From NCBI GenBank assembly GCA_963082975.1, contig OY720344.1, forward strand, positions 89,962,107-90,026,106: 64,000 nucleotides of DNA, read 5' to 3'. The translations under genes and the position numbers were made by a program. Below the pieces are notes generated by a model. It made no database searches, was not told the origin of the DNA, and worked only from the letters and a program-made list of their open reading frames with translations. The stretch comes from Labia minor (lineage: Eukaryota > Arthropoda > Insecta > Dermaptera > Spongiphoridae). Of the stretch, positions 57,135 to 64,000 are shown piece by piece; the first letter of the stretch is position 1, and every line of letters begins with the position of its first letter.

Positions 57135-57895
57135 CGAGGTTTGTTCAAAAGATGCACTTATGCCAGCGCTTCATCCAATCGTTGAAGCACTTCTGAAATG
57201 CGCTTTTCTATATGTAAGGCCATGAGCTCGTTTTTCGATTCCGACTTTAAGTCATCAAACACTTTTCTTTCATTGGTCTCTTCATTTTTAGAAATAGAAA
57301 AAAGTCGCAGGGAGCCATATCTAGACAATACGGTGGTTGAGGCATGATTACGGTGTTGTTTTTGGCCAAAAAAATCACGAAAAAGCAATGATGAGCTGGT
57401 GCATTATCCATGATTTGTTTTTCCACAATTCCGATCGTTTGAGCTTCACGCAAACGTTGCATAACTTCCTTATAGTATTTCTTATTAACAATATGACCTG
57501 TTGGCAAGAACTCATAATGCACCAGGCCATTGTAAACGAAGAAAACAGTGAGCAAAACTTTCACATTTGATACCACTTAAAAACATTTTTTTTTTTGTGG
57601 CAAAGTAGATTCGCCGAATGCCACAGTCAACATTTTAAGTGTGTTGGACCATTTTATTCCAATTTTTAAAGTAAAATTTAATGCAGATTCTTTGATTCAT
57701 TTTTTTAAAGTAAAAATCGAAGAACACACAAAACCGTGACTAACTTTTTCAGTTGTCAAAAACAAACTACTAATCAAAAATGGCTGATAATGTCAACATC
57801 TGAGACGTATCAACTTAACAAAAAAAAAATGTCGATAATCAAATGTACACAGCCCGCGAAAATTAAAATTCACCTTTTCTTTTGAACATACCTCG
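57135..57895 (-). mobile_element. mariner-like element, internally deleted (761 bp)
   Basis: Termini CGAGGTTTGTTCAAAAGA (from 57135) and the complement of TCTTTTGAACATACCTCG (to 57895) are inverted repeats with one mismatch. TA precedes the left end; the right flank reads TG, a likely mutation of TA. The element reads leftward: the transposase N-terminus is near 57690, its C-terminus near 57158, with about 0.5 kb missing between. Confidence 0.86.
57158..57695 (-). pseudogene. mariner transposase with fused N- and C-terminal parts
   Basis: Minus strand. An N-terminal helix-turn-helix remnant (ALNFTLKIGIKWSNTLKMLT, VAFGESTLPQKK) lies at about 57690-57590. It jumps directly to the catalytic core VSNVKVLLTVFFVYNGLVHY, EFLPTGHIVNKKYYKEVMQR, then DNAPAHH with the second catalytic Asp and MPQPPYCLDMAPCDFFLFLK with the third. 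A frame shift near 57250 leads to the C-terminal LKSESKNELMALHIEKRISE. The first catalytic Asp region is in the deleted part. The 109-codon open core suggests fairly recent decay. Confidence 0.82.
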
Positions 57896-58953
57896 TGTGT
57901 ATATATATATATATATATATATTTATTTACACAGATCCAATTTGTATTCCTCTAATCCCACAGGCACAGTGCAATGAAATACAAATATAAAATTTATTGC
58001 TTAAAAAATCAATATCTATCATCAGATGTTTCCTTTAAAATTACCAACAATATTAAGTTATATATACACTATATATGTATAATATACATATACATATATT
58101 ATATTACTTGAAAATATTAGAATTAAAACCTTTCTAAGGGAGCTTAAATTTTTTATACTTTAATAAAAATAAAAATAAAAATAAATCAAATTGAGAAGAC
58201 TTATAAATATCGATGTATTAATATAACTTTTATTTAAACAATATTTTAATTTTTTATTAACATCCAGTGACTATTTTGAAAATGAATAAAAATATCATTT
58301 GAAGCGACTCATACGAACATACGAACATAAAGGAAAAATTATAATATTGAAAATGGAATATTTTTTAAATATCTGTTTTTAAGTAGATTATAATGTTTTT
58401 ATAAAAAAATTTATATTCGTTTAATAGATTTTATTTATCTAACATATTTATATTTTCTTCTTATTTTCATATTATTTTTTAAAATGGTCAATTATATAAA
58501 ATAGTATATAATTATGTTTTTGTTTAAGAAATAATAATACATTTACTATTTTATTTTTTTTTTAAACGAAAGGTTAGGAAACATATTTTTCGGATATGTA
58601 TGTAGTTGAATAAAAATGTAGTACAAAAAATAAATCTAGATCATTATTTTAATGTGTAATTGAGAAGTTTACTATTAAAGACTGAAATGACAGAAAAGAC
58701 GGTAATTCAAGAGAGGAATCATTTTCGTTGATATTGTGTAAGCAGCTTAATTCCGTTTCTCTATATTAATGGGTCGCAAGTATTCTGAAATTTCTAGATA
58801 TATTAATTTTATGTGTTTTAGGTAATATTTCCAGTCAAAATGATGAATAAAATACTATAATGTTTTATATTATTATTATTATTTCGATATTTAATTATAT
58901 ATTAGTAAATATAAAGAATAAATAATAATAAAGAGAAAATGAATACTTCTTTT
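57896..58953. other. AT-rich spacer with a TA tract
   Basis: (TA)n at about 57900-57922, beside the mariner end. Nothing else supported. Confidence 0.5.
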
Positions 58954-59166
58954 TACTGACCGACGATAGGAAGGAAAGGTATTGTTTTCACACCAAATTT
59001 CACATGTGGGGATTTTTACATATCTCCACGAATCATACATTTTGTTAACATTTTTAATTCAGGTTTTAAAAATATTTTTTATTATACTTTATATATATAA
59101 TATTTATAATTTATTTTAGAAATTAATTTATTTCAAATCGTCGGTCGGTTCTGTGCCGGGCCACAG
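58954..59166 (+). mobile_element. Family D subfamily 2 HINE, internally deleted but with both ends
   Basis: 5' end ACTGACCGACGATAGGAAGG, then the module with CACCAAATTTCACATGTGGG. After a jump comes the subfamily 2 3' part (TTTTAAAAATATTTTTTATT), the 3' repeat TCGTCGGTCGG and hairpin CTGTG-CCGGGC-CACAG (59150-59165). Useful because it shows both termini of subfamily 2 in 213 bp. Confidence 0.65.
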
Positions 59167-59559
59167 CATATATTTTTTTAAAAGAGGTTCGTTTTATATC
59201 ATATAATTAAAAAAAATATTTAATATATAATATGTAATTATTTGCATATTGAATAGCAATTTTTTCCGTAGAAAACATCAGGCATGGGGTATTAGTGAAA
59301 TTTCAGTAATATTTCTGTAAATCCCTTCTTTTCCATTATTGTACTACTTCAGAATATTAAAATGGAATTGCTACTCTTCTATCTTTCTTAAAAAATAATT
59401 TAATAACACAATTTGTATACTAACGTCATAAATTTAATTAAAAATTATATTCCAATTTTTTTTTTATAAATAACTAGATATATAAGATACAAAGATATCA
59501 TTTACGTTTATATCTTCATTCCTTTTGTTCATACCTATTTATTTTAATAAGACGAATGA
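59167..59559. other. AT-rich spacer, nothing recognised
   Basis: No supported feature. Confidence 0.5.
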
Positions 59560-59790
59560 GCGTAATAGATCTGACAATGAATGACATTCTTGAACAAGGG
59601 CGGCGATCCTTATTAGTGAGCTCCACTTTTCGAGTGGTGGCGGTGAAATTGGCCGGGAGGCAAACTCCGCTACGGTAATCCCACCCTGCCTGGAATATCC
59701 GCATAACCTCTGCATGGATTTAGCAAGCTACCTGGTACTGCATACATAACACTATTCTACTTACCCCTACTCCAAACACTCGGCGTTACT
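59560..59790. other. Unidentified GC-rich patch
   Basis: Stands out by composition: GGGCGGCGATCCTTATTAG, GGTGGCGGTGAAATTGGCC, GGAGGCAAACTCCGCTACGG, CCCACCCTGCCTGG. A minus-strand frame (59516-59704) is open through it but has no recognised domain, and a plus frame is also partly open. It could be a decayed exon or a transposon piece. No second copy in the window. Confidence 0.4.
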
Positions 59791-60599
59791 TCCTTTCATT
59801 TTTTCCATTCCATTATTTTTTTTCGCCCAACTAATACGAACATCTTAAATTTATAAAAAGACGAGAGAAAAAGAAAACGCTATGAAATAAAATATTTAAT
59901 ACCCAATTAAGTGATTTTTTTTTAGTTTATTAATTATTTTTTATATTTAATCAATTTATATTTTATATTATTAAAAATATTTTCATGAAAATAATTAAGT
60001 ATGCCAATAAAAATAATACTTAACAGTTTTTTTTATATACATATTCGTAATTTATAAAAGAATAATCAATTTCTAAATTCCATTATCAGTTTTTTAATAA
60101 TTAATCTAATTAATTTCATTAGGATGATGTAATTATTTCAAAAAATAAAAAAAAATGAAATAGACCTACATATATTTTCATCTTAAATTTAGTGTGAAAA
60201 TATTTTAATAAACTTGAATTAAAATGGATTCTAATTTAAATATTTATCATTATTTTATAATAATTTAATAATTTAATTTTTAAATTGATGAATATACATA
60301 ACCACACTCTATTAAATAAATATATATATAAAGCATCACAGAATAAATGAATTCAATTTTATATTTCAAATCCAATTATGTAATAAATATATTTAAGTTT
60401 TAATTATATTTTTTATTTTTTATTATTTTAATGAAAATAGAAATTATAAAATTATGCAATAATAAATAGATAATTATGAAATTTCCTATAAATTTCCTAT
60501 AAGAATAGTAAATAAGAAAAATGTATTTAAAAATTTTGTTATTATTATTAATATATTATATTATATTAATTATTCAATATATTATAGTATACCATATAT
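59791..60599. other. Very AT-rich spacer
   Basis: No supported feature. Confidence 0.5.
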
Positions 60600-60862
60600 T
60601 AGTAATTCTCAAACTATGTGCAGCAGCACTTTTGATTTTCAAAAATGTGCCGCGAGATTATCAAAATGTGCCGCCAAATTATTACAAATGTAATGAAGCT
60701 CTTAAACATTTCCGACTTTTTTTATAAATTTTTTCAATTTGGTTCTAAAATAAAAGGTAAACCGTTTTTGGCACCACTTTTTTCAATATGCTAAACTTTT
60801 ACGCTTATGTTTTTTTTTGTGTGCCGCCAAAATTTTAAACCGTTAAAAGTGTGCCGGGGTAA
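60600..60862 (-). mobile_element. hAT MITE, second copy (degraded)
   Basis: On the minus strand it starts CCCCGGCACACTTTTAACGG and TTTAAAATTTTGGCGGCACA, like the interior of 1695-2077 after its left end. It ends with GTTTGAGAATTACTA, a mutated form of the hAT terminus GGTTGAGAATCACTG. The middle differs by indels. The left-type terminus is lost beside an A-run and a palindrome. No target duplication identified. Confidence 0.62.
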
Positions 60863-60866
60863 AAAA

Positions 60867-60901
60867 AAATCTATTCATATATGACATATATGAATAGATT
60901 T
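60867..60901. repeat. Perfect 17-bp palindrome
   Basis: AAATCTATTCATATATG (60867-60883), one A, then its exact complement (60885-60901). It lies at the broken end of the hAT MITE, possibly a repair or hairpin-processing scar. Confidence 0.9.
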
Positions 60902-61106
60902 GTTTATAAAATTATTATGTGTCTTTAATTTTTAATTATTAATTAATATTATTATTTATTTATTTAATATTGAATTATTTTTATAATCTTTCTTATTTTT
61001 AATTTTTCTTTTTTGAGATTTTAAACTATTTAATATCTACGAGTATTTTTAAACTTTAGTTATTCTTCTCATAAAAGAAATACAGGAATTTATATATTCT
61101 ATATAT

Positions 61107-61351
61107 TGTAGGAAATAATTTAAATTATTTCATTTAAAGTTTAAGTTAAGTGAGGGCGCTGTGTGAAGGCTATGTAAGCGACCTCTATGTTACGATACTT
61201 GCGACCGGTGGTTGTTTTATGTTCCAGTCCACTCTTATGTTAGCAGATGAATGTAACGGACGATTTATGTTTATGTTTATTTACGATTAAAGATTGTTAA
61301 TTTTGTTTGTTAAGTATTTATTTTATTAAGTAATACCCTATAATTATCTCA
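61107..61351 (+). repeat. 5' LTR
   Basis: Starts with TGT as LTRs usually do. 61107-61301 equals 63806-64000 base for base. The right border is set by the only plausible CA end (TCTCA at 61347-61351) and is uncertain because the other LTR is cut by the window. Confidence 0.8.
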
Positions 61352-61409
61352 GGTGTGGGGTTAAGAACAACACTTTACGAATTAAGAAGATTTAATATTT
61401 CAATTTATT

Positions 61410-63638
61410 ATGGCAACGCTTGAAGCATTTCCTGGAATTAAACAAAGGATTTTTGATGCTTCTAGAGAAGAAGTGCACGTGTTGAATAATATTGTGTTTG
61501 GATCCGATGCAAGGCTCAACCGCAAGAAAATATTAAAATTTGAAGGATTCAACGATATTGAAGAAGATTCGGAGACCTTTATTACGGCAGTTGGAAAAAT
61601 GGCTTCTTCTTTTTCTGAAGAAAAATTGAAAGCATGTGCTTATTTATTAACCCTCGAAACAGATGGAACCTTTCTAGAACTGGCAACTCGAATCCAGTCT
61701 GCTTTGGTGAATTTTGATAATATAGAAGAACTGAGGGAAAATAAAAATGAAAATGTTAATCAACAAAATCATTATGACTCTGAAATGGAAAGAACACAAT
61801 ATCACGAAACGGCATCGGAGGTTAGTTTTCAGAGTTATAATAATAATTTTTCTTTCAATTTTAGAGACATAGAGGATACCATATCTCCTTTCAATGGCAC
61901 CAATGATTACTCGATAGAAAAATTTATTCGAGATTTTGAGGAAAATGCCATTTTATTTAATTGGTCTGATTTGCAAAAGCAAGTTTATGCAAAAAAGAAA
62001 TTAGAGGGCCTTGCTAAAAGGTTTATTAATTCTGAAAAGCAGATAAATTCTTGGAAGATTATGAAAGAAATCTTGCTTCAAGAATTCAAAAAACAAGTAA
62101 GTCCTGCTGATATTCATAAACAATTAAATTTAAGAACTATGAGAAAGGAAGAAACAGTGCGGGAATATTTTATTATTATGAAGGAAATTGCAGAGAAGGG
62201 TAATATTGACAATAAATCCCTCATGCAATATATAATTGAGGGTATTCCCGACACCAAGGCAAATAAAATTATTCTTTATGGAGCAAAAGATATCAAAGAA
62301 TTTAAAGAAAAATTAAATATTTACCAAGAAATATTAGACTGGGAGCGAAAAACTACAAAGAATAATTATGAGCCCGAGAAAAAGTATCCACCCAGTGCCA
62401 TTAAAACAGTTAATATTCAAAGTGTGGAGAAGAGATGTTTTAATTGCAATAAAATTGGACACCTTGTCTCTCAATGCTGGAAGTCTAAAAGGGCCCCTGG
62501 TTCATGTTTTACATGCGGAGTTATGGGACACATAAGCCAAAACTGTCCATCGAAACCAATGTATAGGAGGGAAGAAAACAAATCTTCAACATCTACACCT
62601 TCATCTACGTATTTAGTGGATACAAAAACCGAATGCGACGTGGAAACTAAACTTATTTATGAAAATGGCTCAAGGTCGGTAAAAGCAAATGGAATGATTG
62701 ATACGGGTAACCCTATTAATATCATCAAATCTTATTTGGTGCCTAGTTCATTAAGAAAACCATATTTAGATTCAAAAAAATTTATTGGAATTAATTCTTC
62801 GACATTGAAAATTTTATGTATTTTTGAAACTAAATGTTATATAAATAATCAATTGTTCTCAATTCTGTTTCATGTAGTTCCAGATCACACTATGAGTCAT
62901 GATTTGCTTTTAGGACGAAACTTTATATTTTCTCCAGGAGTGAAAGTAGAATTTAATGGCCAATTGAAAATATCTAAAAAAATAGAAGAAGGGAACGCTG
63001 ACGAGTCCACCTCAGTATCTGAATTATTATTAATAGATCAAGATTTACTCGAAGGTAATGATTTAAATTATGTCGTAAATCCTGGTATGTCAGCTCAATA
63101 TAAAACTAAATTAGATTGTCTATTGGAAAATTTTAATTCAAAAAAATGTATAGAAAATGAAATTATTATGATGAAAAATGAATTATATCAAAAATATTTA
63201 TTTATTAATAAAAATACTATTGAAGAATTAGAAGAGTCAATAAATATTTTAAAAAAAGAAAATGAAATTATTTTAGAAAAATTAAAAGAATTACAAGATG
63301 GTAAAAACAAAATAATGAAAGAAACTCAATCTTTAAATAAAATTTATGATAAATTGAAAGTAAATAGTGACAAGTTAAATGAACAATATAATAATTTAAT
63401 TAAACTCGACGAACAATTACAAAATGATATTATTCAAGTGAAAAAGAAAAAATTTAAAGAAGATACAATTAAGGAAACCGTTTTACCAAATGATAGGTAC
63501 ATATTGAGAGACATACAGGGATTTCAGCATTCGCGAGTCCCTTTTAAGGGTACTTATGATGTTTCTAGAATCAGGCCTTGGTTGCCTGGAAATATTAATT
63601 CTGAAGTGAACTTGTCAGAGCGTGAACTTCTTCAATGA
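61410..63638 (+). CDS. gag: Gag-protease fused to a coiled coil and an integrase C-terminal tail
   Basis: 742 residues, start ATG at 61410 shortly after the LTR. Residues 1-150: variable N-terminus. About 154-315: retrotransposon Gag capsid-like helical region (SWKIMKEILLQEFKKQV, EETVREYF). Two zinc knuckles CX2CX4HX4C: 343-356 (CFNCNKIGHLVSQC) and 366-379 (CFTCGVMGHISQNC), for RNA binding. Aspartic protease: IDTGNPINI with D431-T-G433, and HDLLLGRNF at 497-505. About 538-575 resembles the linker before reverse transcriptase. No RT, RNase H or integrase core follows. Residues about 580-685 are Glu/Lys/Asn/Leu-rich with heptads (a predicted coiled coil), encoded by DNA of roughly 16% G+C versus about 38-48% in sampled Gag lines. 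Residues 690-725 (LPNDRYILRDIQG, DVSRIRPW) look like the end of a gypsy integrase. The frame is intact throughout, suggesting selection or youth. Confidence 0.9.
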   Translation: MATLEAFPGIKQRIFDASREEVHVLNNIVFGSDARLNRKKILKFEGFNDIEEDSETFITAVGKMASSFSEEKLKACAYLLTLETDGTFLELATRIQSALVNFDNIEELRENKNENVNQQNHYDSEMERTQYHETASEVSFQSYNNNFSFNFRDIEDTISPFNGTNDYSIEKFIRDFEENAILFNWSDLQKQVYAKKKLEGLAKRFINSEKQINSWKIMKEILLQEFKKQVSPADIHKQLNLRTMRKEETVREYFIIMKEIAEKGNIDNKSLMQYIIEGIPDTKANKIILYGAKDIKEFKEKLNIYQEILDWERKTTKNNYEPEKKYPPSAIKTVNIQSVEKRCFNCNKIGHLVSQCWKSKRAPGSCFTCGVMGHISQNCPSKPMYRREENKSSTSTPSSTYLVDTKTECDVETKLIYENGSRSVKANGMIDTGNPINIIKSYLVPSSLRKPYLDSKKFIGINSSTLKILCIFETKCYINNQLFSILFHVVPDHTMSHDLLLGRNFIFSPGVKVEFNGQLKISKKIEEGNADESTSVSELLLIDQDLLEGNDLNYVVNPGMSAQYKTKLDCLLENFNSKKCIENEIIMMKNELYQKYLFINKNTIEELEESINILKKENEIILEKLKELQDGKNKIMKETQSLNKIYDKLKVNSDKLNEQYNNLIKLDEQLQNDIIQVKKKKFKEDTIKETVLPNDRYILRDIQGFQHSRVPFKGTYDVSRIRPWLPGNINSEVNLSERELLQ

Positions 63639-63805
63639 TTTCCATGATTTGTAATTCATCTAATTAAGTAAATAAAAAAAAAAAGTGATATTGTAATGAA
63701 TTGTGAATCTAAAGTAATAAGTATTATAATGTTTTTATTTGTTAAACTTTTATTTTAAGTGATTAATAAACAATCGAGGTCGATTGATGTCAGGAAGGCC
63801 GAAAC
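63639..63805. other. Retrotransposon 3' untranslated region
   Basis: Short AT-rich segment with an A-run, ending in AGGAAGGCCGAAAC immediately before the 3' LTR, the expected place of the polypurine tract. That tract is imperfect (two C pairs), so the call is tentative. Confidence 0.5.
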
Positions 63806-64000
63806 TGTAGGAAATAATTTAAATTATTTCATTTAAAGTTTAAGTTAAGTGAGGGCGCTGTGTGAAGGCTATGTAAGCGACCTCTATGTTACGATACTTG
63901 CGACCGGTGGTTGTTTTATGTTCCAGTCCACTCTTATGTTAGCAGATGAATGTAACGGACGATTTATGTTTATGTTTATTTACGATTAAAGATTGTTAAT
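63806..64000 (+). repeat. 3' LTR (cut by window end)
   Basis: 195 bases identical to the 5' LTR start. Contains GTGAGGGCGCTGTGTGAAGG and CTTGCGACCGGTGG. The end of the LTR and the target duplication lie outside. Confidence 0.92.

Larger units (their letters stand above)
61107..64000 (+). mobile_element. Chimeric Ty3/gypsy-type LTR retrotransposon, probably non-autonomous
   Basis: A 5' LTR from 61107 (TGTAGGAAATAATTT...) and a 3' LTR from 63806 are identical over all 195 visible bases; the window ends within the 3' LTR. Between them is one 742-codon ORF and little else. From LTR start to LTR start is 2699 bp, about half of a normal gypsy element. The 5' LTR probably ends near TTATCTCA at 61351; the primer-binding site is uncertain (GGTGTGGGGTTAAGAAC follows). 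A purine-rich stretch (AGGAAGGCCGAAAC) just before the 3' LTR could be the polypurine tract. It would need enzymes from a related full element. Confidence 0.88.

Noticed and set aside
61410-63638. The long ORF considered as an endogenous virus gene or host coiled-coil protein
   Set aside because: Flanking identical LTRs, zinc knuckles and the protease DTG make a retrotransposon Gag-protease origin clear; no envelope or polymerase is present. The coil itself may still be of host origin and is reported as a finding.

Overview
This window looks like repeat-dominated intergenic DNA from an arthropod, most likely an insect. The evidence is the strong A+T bias, the absence of any recognisable intact host gene, and the mix of transposons: mariner, hAT and TTAA-site elements, non-LTR retrotransposon (LINE) remnants, tRNA-derived SINEs, a Ty3/gypsy-type LTR element, and several families that resemble the microsatellite-bearing DINE-1/mini-me/Helentron-associated elements (HINEs) of insects. 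I cannot name the species.

Layout. 0-9 kb: hAT-like ends, a HINE pair in inverted orientation (family K, 486-1090 and 2341-2940) around a 383-bp hAT MITE with its target duplication, then family D HINEs (3.6-5.9 kb), a 49-bp inverted repeat (6.7 kb) and a composite HINE (7301-8461). 8.5-20 kb: quiet AT-rich DNA with two LINE reverse-transcriptase fossils (14.2-15.3 and 17.3-17.8 kb). 20-27.5 kb: a SINE with perfect target duplications, a full family D HINE and a LINE ORF1 fossil. 27.5-30.4 kb: a same-direction cluster of family D HINEs, one expanded internally. 32-37.4 kb: more family K copies, one holding a TTAA MITE, and a GC-rich island. 38.8-39.6, 47.4-47.9 and 57.1-57.9 kb: three internally deleted mariners. 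40.8-43.1 kb: reverse-strand LINE 3' fossils. 45.8-47.3 kb: a MITE split by a second copy of the composite HINE. 50-57 kb: hairpin-ending repeats, a foldback element, one weak exon candidate and an intact copy of the split MITE. 59-61 kb: a family D relic, a GC-rich patch and a second hAT MITE.

The one long open frame is 61410-63638 (742 codons), inside a young LTR element (61107 to beyond the window end). It encodes Gag, two CCHC zinc knuckles and a DTG aspartic protease. The reverse transcriptase, RNase H and most of the integrase are absent. In their place is an extremely AT-rich predicted coiled coil, followed in frame by what looks like the C-terminal tail of a gypsy integrase. The two LTRs are identical over all 195 bases visible. 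This chimeric, probably non-autonomous element is the most interesting object here. Second are the HINE families, with paired terminal hairpins that vary in a compensatory way, paired TGACGTCA sites spaced 20 bp apart, and evidence that a composite element moved as one unit.

No tRNA, rRNA, CRISPR or bacterial-type operon was found. All similarities are by eye; no database or alignment program was used.
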